Assembly: GCF_001651865.1 (NCBI RefSeq)
Contig: NZ_LPUX01000066.1
Location: forward strand, 117,559-181,558
Length of the DNA: 64,000 nucleotides
From: Sinorhizobium glycinis
Lineage (GTDB): Bacteria > Pseudomonadota > Alphaproteobacteria > Rhizobiales > Rhizobiaceae
Reading direction: 5' to 3'
In this document: in pieces, positions 55,998 to 64,000 of the stretch
Numbering within the stretch: the first letter of the stretch is position 1
How the letters are laid out: each line of letters starts with the position of its first letter
Translations under genes and position numbers: made by a program
Notes under the pieces: generated by a model
What the model was told of the DNA's origin: nothing
Database searches by the model: none
Seen by the model: only the letters and a program-made list of their open reading frames with translations

Positions 55998-56684
55998 ATG
56001 ACATCCGGCACTGCGCAGACAACAATCAACAGATCCGAAGTCATCGATATCGAGATCGCGCCGCACGGCTTGCCGGGTCGCCTTCGCCTTCCGCCAAACC
56101 CGCGCGGAGTCATCGTTTTCGCTCATGGCAGTGGTTCCAGCCGCAACAGCGCGCGCAACGTTTATGTTGCGGAAGCGTTGCGGGAGCAGGGGTTTGCAAC
56201 CGTGGTTTTCGACCTCCTCAGTGAAGAGGAAGCTGAAAATCGCGCCAATGTTTTCGATATCCCGCTTCTGGCCGAGAGGACGGTTAGTGCATGCAAGTGG
56301 GCCTCGACTGCCAATTGGACTCGAGGGCTGCCAATCGGTCTTTTCGGCGCGAGCACCGGCGCAGCTGCGGCTCTTCAAGCGGCGGCCGAGCTCGGCGACC
56401 AGGTGTCTGCACTGGTCTCGCGAGGCGGTCGCCCGGACCTCGCGGGGGCGCTCGAAGAGGTCAGGATGCCGACGCTCCTAATCGTGGGGGGATCGGATCG
56501 TGACATTCTCGGGTTGAACCGGGCAGCCTTGGCGATGCTTGCCGGTTCCAAGAAGCTGCAGATTGTTCCGGGCGCCTCCCACCTGTTCTCGGAACCGGGA
56601 GCGCTCGATGCGGTGGCCGCCGCCGCAGCGGAGTGGTTCGGTCACTACTGCCGTCAGCGCGAAGTCGAACAGGAACGGAGATAG
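55998..56684 (+). CDS. Alpha/beta hydrolase, dienelactone-hydrolase-like (228 aa)
   Basis: It has the nucleophile elbow GASTGAAAAL (Ser about residue 119), the acid residue in GGSDRDIL and the catalytic His in GASHLF, in the right order for the fold. ATG at 55998 follows GAGGCGA; the TTG at 55983 is weaker. In many rhizobia a similar gene is followed by a phosphoribosyltransferase gene, as here (56689, broken). The substrate is unknown. Confidence 0.82.
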   Translation: MTSGTAQTTINRSEVIDIEIAPHGLPGRLRLPPNPRGVIVFAHGSGSSRNSARNVYVAEALREQGFATVVFDLLSEEEAENRANVFDIPLLAERTVSACKWASTANWTRGLPIGLFGASTGAAAALQAAAELGDQVSALVSRGGRPDLAGALEEVRMPTLLIVGGSDRDILGLNRAALAMLAGSKKLQIVPGASHLFSEPGALDAVAAAAAEWFGHYCRQREVEQERR

Positions 56685-56688
56685 GCGC

Positions 56689-57136
56689 GTGCGTTTCTCG
56701 AACCGTACTGAGGCTGGAAAACAGTTGGCGAAGGCGCTCGAACATTTTCGGGGCGAAGACGTCGTTGTGCTCGCGCTGCCACGTGGGCCGTGCCTGTCGC
56801 GGCCGAGGTCGCAAGCCATCTCGGCGCGCCCCCTCGACCTTCTGCTAGTTAGTGCGCAAGATCGGGGTACCCCGGGAGCCGGAACTCGCGATGGGGGCAG
56901 TGATCGACGGCAGCGAGCCGACCGTCGTGCGCAACCGCGAGACAATCCGCGTCGCCGGCATTGCCGGCGCCGAATTCGATGACATCTGCGACATCTGCAA
57001 AAGAGAACGCGTCGAGATCGAACGCCGGCGGCACCGATATCTTGCTGCTCGCGCGCCTGTAAACGTTGCCGGTCGCATCGGAGGAAAAAGATGGAAACCG
57101 ACACCGTGGAATTGGATCAGGAGGCGGTCGAGATAA
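56689..57136 (+). pseudogene. Phosphoribosyltransferase, multiply frameshifted
   Basis: Starts VRFSNRTEAGKQLAKALEHFRGEDVVVLALPRG. The following [35 protein letters not shown] can be read only by changing frame at about 56785, 56835 and 56855. The end (RYLAARAPVNVAGR) breaks off before the PRPP-binding loop. It follows the hydrolase by four bases and would have been in the same operon. No activity is expected. Confidence 0.75.
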
Positions 57137-57258
57137 TCCCGCCTGAGCCCAAAAGATGCGCTGTGAAGGGAAGCATGCGGTGCTCGTATTGTCAGCGCCC
57201 AATGGGAGACGACCCCGACGGGTACGGCATCTGCCAGGAATGTGTCGAGTGTCCGTAA
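57091..57258 (+). CDS. Small CxxC zinc-ribbon-like protein (55 aa)
   Basis: ATG at 57091 follows GGAGGAAAAAG. The peptide begins METDTVELDQEAVEIIPPEP and ends with cysteines paired as CSYC and CQECVEC, able to bind one zinc. The N-terminal half is acidic. It overlaps the decayed end of the phosphoribosyltransferase. The good ribosome site and cysteine pattern support a real gene. I do not recognise a named family. Confidence 0.6.
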   Translation: METDTVELDQEAVEIIPPEPKRCAVKGSMRCSYCQRPMGDDPDGYGICQECVECP

Positions 57259-57422
57259 GCCCTTGGCGAAGCCGGCAGCAGGAGAACGGTGCCCGCGCGC
57301 TTCCAGTGGGCTGTCCGGCTGGCGACGATGATGGAGGTGACGCCTGTTATGCCCTATCGCGCTTGATGGACACGGCCCCTGATCTATTTCTCTGTTCTTG
57401 ATAACGTGGCGGCGGGAGGTAA

Positions 57423-58334
57423 ATGGCCAACGATCCGTACGAAACCCTCGGGGTGGCAAAGAACGCGACTCAAAAAGAGATTCAGAGCGCCTATCGCAAG
57501 CTTGCGAAGAAACTCCATCCTGACCTGAATCCTGGCGACAAGAACGCGGAGGACCGGTTCAAGGAGGCGTCCGCGGCCTATGCGTTGCTGGGCGACGAGG
57601 AGAAGCGCGCACGCTTCGACAAAGGCGAAATAGATGCGACCGGGGCAGAGCAGGCCGCTCGAAACTACTACAAGGAGTATGCAGCGACTCCGGGTGCTGA
57701 CACGCGCTACCAAAGTACGAGCGGCTTCTCGGATTTTGGCGAGGCCGACGACATTTTTTCGAGCTTCTTTTCGCGAAGAGGCCATGGGCAAACGCATGCG
57801 CGCGGAAGAGATCTTCATTTCGCCATGGAGGTAGATTTCCTTGAAGCAGTCAACGGCGCGAAGAAGCAGATCACGCTGCCGGACAGAACCACGCTTGACC
57901 TGCAGATCCCTCCAGGCACTCAGGACGGGCAGCCACTTCGGCTTCGAGGTAAAGGCGAACCTGGCCCCGGCGGCGGGCCGGCTGGTGACGCCTTGATTGA
58001 AGTTCACGTACGGCCTCACCCGATCTTCACCCGCGATGGTGACGACATCCGGATTGAGATGCCCATCTCCCTTCGTGAAGCGATCCTCGGGGGAAAGGTG
58101 TTGGTCCCAACGATATCTGGCAATGTGACACTGACGCTGCCGCCCAATTCGAGCACCGGGAAAACGCTGCGCTTAAAGGGCAAGGGGGTCACCAAGCGGG
58201 GCGGCGGCAGCGGCGACCAGTACATTACCGTCAAGGTCATTCTTCCCGATCCCGCAGACCCTGACCTTGCAGCATTCGCCACATCATGGTCGGCGGGAGA
58301 GGCCCAAAATCCTCGCAGAGCTTGGGGAGGTTGA
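57423..58334 (+). CDS. DnaJ-class co-chaperone, CbpA-like (303 aa)
   Basis: J domain with the HPD triad in AKKLHPDLNPGDK (residues about 4-68), a G/F-type linker (FSDFGEADDIFSSFFSRRG) and two C-terminal substrate-binding beta domains (GRDLHFAMEVDFLEAVNGAKKQITL...). There is no cysteine zinc domain, as in CbpA. ATG at 57423 has GGGAGG. The next gene starts one base after its stop codon. It works with DnaK in protein folding. Confidence 0.88.
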   Translation: MANDPYETLGVAKNATQKEIQSAYRKLAKKLHPDLNPGDKNAEDRFKEASAAYALLGDEEKRARFDKGEIDATGAEQAARNYYKEYAATPGADTRYQSTSGFSDFGEADDIFSSFFSRRGHGQTHARGRDLHFAMEVDFLEAVNGAKKQITLPDRTTLDLQIPPGTQDGQPLRLRGKGEPGPGGGPAGDALIEVHVRPHPIFTRDGDDIRIEMPISLREAILGGKVLVPTISGNVTLTLPPNSSTGKTLRLKGKGVTKRGGGSGDQYITVKVILPDPADPDLAAFATSWSAGEAQNPRRAWGG

Positions 58335-58335
58335 T

Positions 58336-58653
58336 ATGAGACATTCGGAGTTTTGCGAACGACTTAGCATCGAGCACTCAACGCTCAGCATATGGATGGA
58401 ACAGGGCTGGGTCGTCCCCGCCAAAAACGATGGACGGGGAGAGTTTCATGACGCCGACGTGGCGCGTGGTCTCTTGATCCTCGATCTCAGCGAAACCATG
58501 GGGGTCAACCACGAGGGTATCGACGTCATCATGGCACTCGTTGATCAGGTCCACGGTCTGCGCTCCAAGCTACAAGCGTTGACGGATGCGATACGAGACC
58601 AGGATGAGCAAGTTCAGCGGCAGATTCTCCAAAGCCTTGAACGAAGCAGTTGA
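58336..58653 (+). CDS. CbpM-like chaperone modulator, MerR-type (105 aa)
   Basis: A short MerR-like HTH protein (MRHSEFCERLSIEHSTLSIWMEQGWVVP) with a helical tail. CbpM proteins bind the J domain of CbpA and block its action. The position one base behind the J-protein gene supports this. ATG at 58336 follows GGGGAGG. It is intact. Confidence 0.8.
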   Translation: MRHSEFCERLSIEHSTLSIWMEQGWVVPAKNDGRGEFHDADVARGLLILDLSETMGVNHEGIDVIMALVDQVHGLRSKLQALTDAIRDQDEQVQRQILQSLERSS

Positions 58654-59109
58654 ATTCCCAGGGCATGTGTGGCGCGAAAGTCCCGGCATAGCGCGGGGAA
58701 ATATGGCTGAAAGGTCCAGCCCAGACCCTCACCGCGGCAGCCATATTAGGGGAGGAGAACCCCGAGATCATCTTGCGGGACTTTAACTCGTGATTCCCAT
58801 CCTCAAGCCAAAGTATCTCGACGCGCTGTCCGAACGATCGTAGTCCGTGGCATCATCCTTCGTTCCGGATTCGCCACGCGTTCTTGACCTACGAGTGTGG
58901 GCGTCTTCAGGGCAAACGAGGTGTTTCGTGCGGAGTAAAAGCCCAGAGATAGAAGTCCAACATGAGCGCTTCGGCGGCGGCGGTCTCAATGTCGGTGATG
59001 CCTGCGGAATACCAGGTTCCTGTGTTTCCGGCGGAGGAGACAGCTTCGTAAAGACCGTCTCGACAACACGCCCTTCCAACGGCGTCAGAAGCGGCATCAC
59101 CATCCTTAG
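58654..59109. other. Gene-free region, unexplained
   Basis: No maintained gene is recognised. Several short frames overlap, but none has both a ribosome site and a family-like sequence. It lies between the chaperone pair and a decayed endonuclease, so old gene debris is likely. Confidence 0.4.
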
Positions 59110-59885
59110 CCGAGGAAGGTTGCCGCGACACGTGGGTATTTTGCCATCGCCAAGGTCGCTGAGGTCATTCCGGATCGCAATGCGCCCGGCATGTACCTCG
59201 CGCTGATTGAGCCGGGGACCTATCTCGATTTCATCAAGGCGGTTCCCTTCAGCAATGCCGAAGGGGTGGTCGAACGCGGCGTGCTGAATGACGACGGCCG
59301 CATTTCCGGACGGGCGCCGCTGTGAGGCCGATCTCTCCGGGTGATTTCAATCGCATTCTCTCGCTTGGATTCGATGAACGGGAGCCGGAATTGCCACGGA
59401 TCGGCGAGCCGGAGATCGTCGATCAGGCGCGCGGATTTGGCGAGCAACCGCAGTCACTCTTCAGTTTTCAGCAGGAGCGTGATCGCGTCACTCAGCTCAC
59501 GTCTCGAATCGTTCGCAATCGTCTTTTCCGCCGGCTTGTCCTCAAAGCTTAGGACAAGCGATGCGCGATCACCGGACTGAAGCTGATTAACGGCGGCGGC
59601 CGTGCCGAAGTGGACGCTGCGCATATTCGTTCGGTGGAAACAAACGGTCCTGATATCCTGAGCAATGGCATCGCGCTTTCCGGGACCGCCCACTGGATGT
59701 TCGACCGGGGTCTGATCAGCCTCTCCGACGAACTGGACATCCTGATTTCGCGACAGGTGAACGATCCGGAAAGCATCCAGTCGCTCATCAATAGAACGGG
59801 ACGTGCAATCGTTCCGCAGCGGCCTCACGAAAGGCCGCATCCGCAGTTCCTTCGATGGCACCGGGAAAACTGCTTTAAGCATTAA
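59110..59885 (+). pseudogene. HNH endonuclease (restriction-type), frameshifted and 5'-truncated
   Basis: It begins in mid-protein with PRKVAATRGYFAIAKVAEVIPDRN and AGE-like text up to a stop at about 59325. The frame changes there to RPISPGDFNRILSLGFDERE (stop about 59550), then again to the HNH core DKRCAITGLKLINGG...VDAAHIRSVETNGPDILSNGIALSGTAHWMFDRGLI, ending at 59885. The catalytic HNH region is intact in sequence, but the gene is in three frames and lacks its start. It is a relic of a defence or homing endonuclease next to the IS. Confidence 0.7.
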
Positions 59886-59993
59886 GCCCGCGGCAGCGGC
59901 ACAGGGTCTGCTGTTCGATTCCCATCAAGGCGTGGGATTAAAAGTGTCGGACACGGCGGCTTTGCCGGGTCCGCCGAGCGTCTGCAAAGGGGG

Positions 59994-61529
59994 GATAGTG
60001 TTGAAAAAGTCCCGCTTGAAACAGTCCTGAAGCACTGATTCAGTCTTCTTACCGGAAGGAGATTGAGTCGATGATGGGCGAGCAAAGTGTGATGCAGGAG
60101 GAGCTTTTTCTATGGCTTCAGTCTGGAACGGCACGTGCCGGCGGACCACCTTCTCAGGGCCATCGACCGCTTCGTTGACCTTTCCGGTGTCCGCCAGCAC
60201 CTCGCGCCCTACTACAGCCCGATCGGCCGCCCGTCGATCGACCCCGAACTGCTGATCCGGATGCTGATTGTCGGCTACTGCTTCGGCATCCGTTCGGAGC
60301 GGCGGCTGTGCGAGGAAGTCCACCTGAACCTGGCCTATCGGTGGTTCTGCCGGCTTGGCCTCGAGGGCGATGTGCCGGACCATTCGACTTTCTCCAAGAC
60401 GCGCCATGGCCGCTTCCGTGATGCCGATCTGCTGCGTGAGCTGTTTGAGAGCGTCGTGCGGCGCTGCATGAGAGAAGGTCTCGTCGGCGGCGAAGGCTTT
60501 GCCGTTGATGCCAGCCTGATCGTCGCGGACGCGCATCGTCAGCGCGGGATCGAGACAGCCGAGGAGCTCGACCCCAAAGCCAAGCGGGCTGTGGGAGAGT
60601 ATCTCGCCACCCTGGATGATGCCGCCTTCGGAGCCGCCACGCCGGTGGAGCCCAAGTTCATCTCGCCGGTCGACCCAGCGGCACGCTGGACCGCCTCTTG
60701 GGGCGGCCCGGCTGTCTACGCCTACTGCACCAACTACCTGATCGATGTAGAGCACGCCATCATCGTGGACGTGGAGCCCTCGACTGCCGTGCGTCAGGCC
60801 GAGGTGACGGCCGCAAAGACCATGATCGAGCGTACTCACGACGAACTCGGCCTGTGGCCGGAACGGCTGATTGCCGACACCGGCTACGGCTCGGCCGAGA
60901 TGCTGAACTGGCTGGTGCATGAGCGCGGGATCGAGCCGCATATCCCGGTGTTCGATAAGTCCAAGCGCAAGGACGGCACCTTCTCGCGTGAGGACTTCGC
61001 CTACGACCATGCAAGCGATACCTACCGCTGCCCAGGTGGTAAGCTTCTTCAGCACTACCATCGGCGATTCTCGACACCGCGGACCGGTGTGGGAAAGGAC
61101 AACACGCTACGTTATCTGGCGAGCAAGCATGATTGTGACGCCTGCGCACTTAAGCCCCGCTGTTGTCCGAAGACGCCGGCGCGCAAGGTAACGCGTTCAA
61201 TCTATGAGGGCGCTCGCGACATGGCTCGCGACATCGCCAAAACCGACGCGTACCAGACGTCACGCTATCAGCGAAAGAAGGTGGAGATGCTCTTCGCGCA
61301 CCTCAAACGCATTCTGAAGCTCGATAGATTGCGACTACGCGGCCCCTGCGGTGCCCGCGATGAGTTCCACCTCGCCGCCATTGCCCAGAACCTGAGGAAG
61401 TTGGCCAAGATCTGCAGCCGGCGGACGGTAATCCCGGCCAGTTAGCGCGAGGAGGTCACGTCGACCTCAATTGCGACGTCATGAGCGAACCACCTTTCCG
61501 GCCAAAAGCCTGACTTCTTCAACACTATC
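59994..61529 (+). mobile_element. IS1182-type insertion sequence
   Basis: The terminal inverted repeats are GATAGTGTTGAAAAAGTC at the left (59994-60011) and GATAGTGTTGAAGAAGTC at the right (reverse complement at 61512-61529), 17 of 18 identical. G-runs flank both ends (GGGG outside the left end and GGGGGG outside the right), consistent with a short target duplication but not conclusive. The element encloses one transposase gene. Confidence 0.8.
60070..61445 (+). pseudogene. IS1182-type DDE transposase with early frame break
   Basis: The family start MMGEQSVMQEELF reads from ATG 60070, but an extra base near 60110 (CTTTTTCTATGG) shifts the frame. The main body YGFSLERHVPADHLLRAIDRF continues to RRTVIPAS at 61445. 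DDE-type residues are visible in the GFAVDASLI and IADTGYGSAEM regions. The long frame could also start at a GTG at 60135. A slippery T-run at the junction leaves programmed frameshifting possible, but a mutation is simpler. Confidence 0.78.
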
Positions 61530-61640
61530 GGGGGGAAGCGGAAGTTGGCAGCCACAACCCCCAATGGCCTTATTGCAGACAAAATTGGTCATTCGCGTCG
61601 GTGACGTGTCGCGACTTCAGGTCGCCCGGTTCGATGCGAT

Positions 61641-62273
61641 TTGCTATGTTCTGCATGTCGGCAAGGGAGGCTCGGTATTCCTGTAACCGTCGGTGCACAC
61701 CATCTCACGGTGTTCACACGCGACATGGACCGTTTCATTCGCTTCTACGAAGAAGTCTTCGATGCAGAGACCAAGTTCGATCTCTCCGAGCCCGGTCCCG
61801 GTGGCGGCGCTGTTCGTCACGCGCTTATCGACCTTGGAGGAGGCTTCGCCCTCCATTCATTCCAAATGCCGGAACCAACGGGGTATGAAGACGGCTCGAT
61901 GCAGATGGGGAAGAGAGGCCACATAGATCATCTCGCGCTGAACGTAGACGATGAAGTGCGGTTACAAGAAGTCAGACGACGTCTGGTGAAGGCTGGCGCG
62001 TCGGATGGGACCATTACGGATTTCGGCGCCATCCGCCTCGTTACCTTCAGGGATCCGGATGGAATGGAGGGCGAGGTCGCACGGTGGACCGATAGCAAAC
62101 GCGTCCTCGGCTTTGATGAACGCAAGCGGGAGATGTGGCCAGATAACAATGGTGAGCATCCAGATATCGCGAAGGTCCGCATCGGGGGGGAACTTTGCCG
62201 TACGGCACAGAGTGGACGGTCGACATTGCTCGTGGACATGGACAGCCTCCTCGTCCCGGATTCGTCAAGATAA
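61641..62273 (+). CDS. VOC (glyoxalase/bleomycin-resistance) family protein
   Basis: VOC beta-alpha-beta modules (GAHHLTVFTRDMDRFIRFYEEVFDAETKF, then GHIDHLALNVDDEVRLQEVRRRL, and FRDPDGMEGEVARW) form a metal-binding fold used in lyases and dioxygenases. The C-terminal about 50 residues are of unclear origin. AAGGGAGG at about 61667 precedes the domain, but no ATG or GTG follows in frame, so the start at TTG 61641 is uncertain; a 5' lesion is possible. Substrate unknown. Confidence 0.65.
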   Translation: MLCSACRQGRLGIPVTVGAHHLTVFTRDMDRFIRFYEEVFDAETKFDLSEPGPGGGAVRHALIDLGGGFALHSFQMPEPTGYEDGSMQMGKRGHIDHLALNVDDEVRLQEVRRRLVKAGASDGTITDFGAIRLVTFRDPDGMEGEVARWTDSKRVLGFDERKREMWPDNNGEHPDIAKVRIGGELCRTAQSGRSTLLVDMDSLLVPDSSR

Positions 62274-62416
62274 AGACATTCGCTCCTTGATCCATATTAA
62301 TCCTTCAGACGGCCGCGCTCACGGTCAAAATACTGTCAGCTCTAGGTGTCGCTGCGTTTAGGTTTGTTTTTGTGCGGGGAATGGCAGCATCGGGGGGAAA
62401 GCGGACAAATCGCCGA

Positions 62417-63045
62417 CTAACCGCCGCTCACTGCAGTTGCCACATACCCTTCCTGGGGAAATCGCAACCGGCCATCTGCTAGCACGTATGAGTCCAGCAA
62501 CACGGACTGAGCGTCTGAAGCGATAGCGTTTATCACAGCTTCGCGGTCGAACTGAGAACGCTCCGACAAAAGCACCGCCATCGGCGTCGCCGTCAATTGA
62601 AACCGCACATAGTCGAGGACAGACGGGAACGCAACCTGTTGGGTGACAGTGTGAATTTCCACCTGATCGAAGCCTGCGCCTGAGACTAGGGTGCGCAGCT
62701 CCTCCGCCTCAGCAAAGATATGTTCAGCGCGCTTCGTGTTTGACGCTCCTGCGCCAAGATGCGCGCAGGCGTGCGCTCGATGGCACTGTAGACGCTGAGG
62801 GCAAGCCGACCGGAGGCCACCAGTACCCGCCTCATCTCGCGAAGGGCTCGCAACCGGTCCGGGAAGAACTGGAGTCCGAGTTGGCAGAGGACGACATCGA
62901 AGGAGGCGTCCGGGAAATGGAAGACCAAGAGCACTCCCTTCGACCCATTCGATCGGTAATTCCGAGTCAGCCGCAGCTCGGGCCACTGCAAGCATGCCAG
63001 GGTTTAAGTCTAGACCGACAACTCGGTCGCGTCCCCACCAGTGGT
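62417..63045 (-). pseudogene. SAM-dependent methyltransferase, frameshifted
   Basis: The UbiE-like pieces GRDRVVGLDLNPGMLAVARAAA and the C-terminal GFDQVEIHTVTQQVAFPSVLDYVRFQL share one frame, but the middle (FPDASFDVVLCQLGLQFFPDRLRALREMRRVLVASGRLALSVYS) lies in another. Two compensating shifts near 62900 and 62730 break the active core. The N-terminal SAM loop (expected D-ACGTG) is absent and merges into the flank of the next transposable element. Confidence 0.72.
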
Positions 63046-63181
63046 GTAGCTGGGCGGTAGCCAAGCCGCTCGCGAGCGCGCCCTCGATAGCGCCGTAGCG
63101 AGCGAGCGGCGTAGCGGTGGTCATCGAAGTTCCCCGGTAGGGTCGGGTTGCTGACACCAACCTGATTCGAAGGAACCATCG

Positions 63182-64000
63182 ATGACCGACGACATGATGA
63201 GCCTGCGCGCGCTCGTGGAGAAGACCCCGGATTGCGATCTCCTGCGCGAGATGATCGGCTTCGCCGCCGAGCGCCTGATGGAGCTTGAGGTGGGGGCCGC
63301 CACCGGCGCCGCCTTTGGCGAGAAGACCCCGCTGCGGCTGGCCCAGCGCAACGGCTACCGCGAGCGCGACTGGGAGACGCGGGCCGGCACGGTCGAGCTG
63401 CGCATTCCGAAGCTCCGGAAAGGCTCCTACTTCCCCTCGTTCCTGGAGCCGCGGCGCATGGCCGAGAAGGCGCTGACGGCGGTCATCCAGGAAGCCTATG
63501 TGCAGGGCATCTCGACCCGCTCGGTCGACGACCTGGTTAAGGCCATGGGCATGAGCGGTATTTCGAAGAGCCAGGTCAGCCGGCTGTGCGAGGAGATCGA
63601 CGGCAAGGTCAAAGCGTTCCTCGAAAGACCGATCGAAGGCGACTGGCCGTATCTGTGGATCGATGCCACTTACCTGAAGGTCCGCCGTGGCGGCCGCATC
63701 GTCTCGGTCGCCGTGATCATCGCCGTCGGCGTCAACTCAGACGGCCGGCGCGAGGTGCTGGGCATGGAGATCGGCACCTCGGAGGCCGAGCCGATCTGGA
63801 CCGAGTTCCTGCGCAAGCTGACCCGGCGCGGACTGCGCGGCGTCAAGCTCGTCGTCTCCGATGCGCACGAAGGCCTCAAGGCGGCCGTCACCAAGGTTCT
63901 CAGCGCCACATGGCAACGTTGCCGGGTGGGGCTGTTGAAGAAGTGCTATGTATCTGATTCAATTGAGCAGTCGTTGATTCTCTGGAGCCTCCACGATGCT
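63182..64000 (+). CDS. IS256-type transposase, partial (interrupted and runs off window)
   Basis: It begins [21 protein letters not shown] and carries the mutator-type core with the first two DDE aspartates in [11 protein letters not shown] and [12 protein letters not shown]. Sequence typical of the family stops at ATWQRCR (about 63925). The next codons ([16 protein letters not shown]) do not belong to it, so another element seems to have inserted. The frame stays open to the window edge by chance. The upstream sequence GGAAGTTCCCCGGTAGGG-like may be the element's left end. Confidence 0.75.
   Translation, partial: MTDDMMSLRALVEKTPDCDLLREMIGFAAERLMELEVGAATGAAFGEKTPLRLAQRNGYRERDWETRAGTVELRIPKLRKGSYFPSFLEPRRMAEKALTAVIQEAYVQGISTRSVDDLVKAMGMSGISKSQVSRLCEEIDGKVKAFLERPIEGDWPYLWIDATYLKVRRGGRIVSVAVIIAVGVNSDGRREVLGMEIGTSEAEPIWTEFLRKLTRRGLRGVKLVVSDAHEGLKAAVTKVLSATWQRCRVGLLKKCYVSDSIEQSLILWSLHDA
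63928..64000. mobile_element. Possible second insertion inside the IS256 transposase gene
   Basis: From TGGGGCTGTTGAAGAAGT the sequence no longer fits an IS256 transposase and resembles IS ends of the GTGTTGAAGAAGTC kind seen at 59994. Only about 73 bases are visible. Confidence 0.4.

Noticed and set aside
60090..60135. Programmed frameshift in the IS1182 transposase
   Set aside because: A T-run is present, but I know of no requirement for frameshifting in this family, and a simple one-base insertion explains it.
62287..62300. TTGATCCATATTAA as an anaerobox
   Set aside because: The second half is TTAA, not TCAA, and it lies downstream of the VOC gene.

Overview
The window reads as a GC-rich alphaproteobacterial sequence of the Rhizobiaceae, most likely an accessory or symbiotic replicon of Sinorhizobium/Ensifer or a close relative. 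The pointers are FixL-type heme PAS sensors, FixK-type CRP/FNR regulators without an iron-sulfur cysteine cluster, FxkR-like OmpR regulators and a gene mix typical of microaerobic plasmid islands in rhizobia. No tRNA, rRNA, CRISPR array or replication origin was seen. The species assignment is inference.

From about 0.1 to 56 kb the window is a low-oxygen and stress island. I count 28 exact matches to the FixK/FNR anaerobox pattern TTGA-N6-TCAA, nearly all 30-140 bases upstream of a gene start and several between divergent genes. About one is expected by chance. The apparent regulon includes universal stress proteins, an ADP-forming acyl-CoA ligase/acetyltransferase, a Mg-type P-ATPase, FtsH, Hsp20, BON-domain proteins, host-attachment-type proteins, a glucokinase-like protein, an ornithine-carbamoyltransferase-like protein, a beta-CASP nuclease, PolX, CysQ, a peptide-type ABC transporter, and an acs-E1alpha-E1beta-E2-ACP operon. 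Two control modules sit on top: fixK-hFixL divergent from fxkR (7-11 kb), and a dispersed second set (fixK 18.4 kb, truncated membrane hFixL 20.0 kb, nonsense-mutated fxkR 24.4 kb). GTTACA-N4-GTTACA-like K-boxes lie upstream of both fixK genes and of the second fxkR, which suggests the loop FixL -> FxkR -> FixK -> anaerobox regulon.

The island is rich in duplicates and in decay. Paralogous pairs include usp, the DegP-like proteases, fxkR plus a GNAT-like neighbour, the attachment proteins, the BON proteins and DUF3775. Many genes carry one-base frameshifts, a nonsense codon, in-frame loss of the catalytic core, or fusion to an unrelated gene. Several apparently intact enzymes (OTC-like, glucokinase-like) have lost canonical substrate-binding residues.

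From 56 to 64 kb the character changes and no anaerobox was found. This part holds a hydrolase, a broken phosphoribosyltransferase, a 55-residue CxxC protein, a dnaJ/cbpA-cbpM pair, a broken HNH endonuclease, a complete IS1182-type element with recognisable ends, a VOC protein, a broken methyltransferase, and an IS256-type transposase that appears to be interrupted at the window edge.
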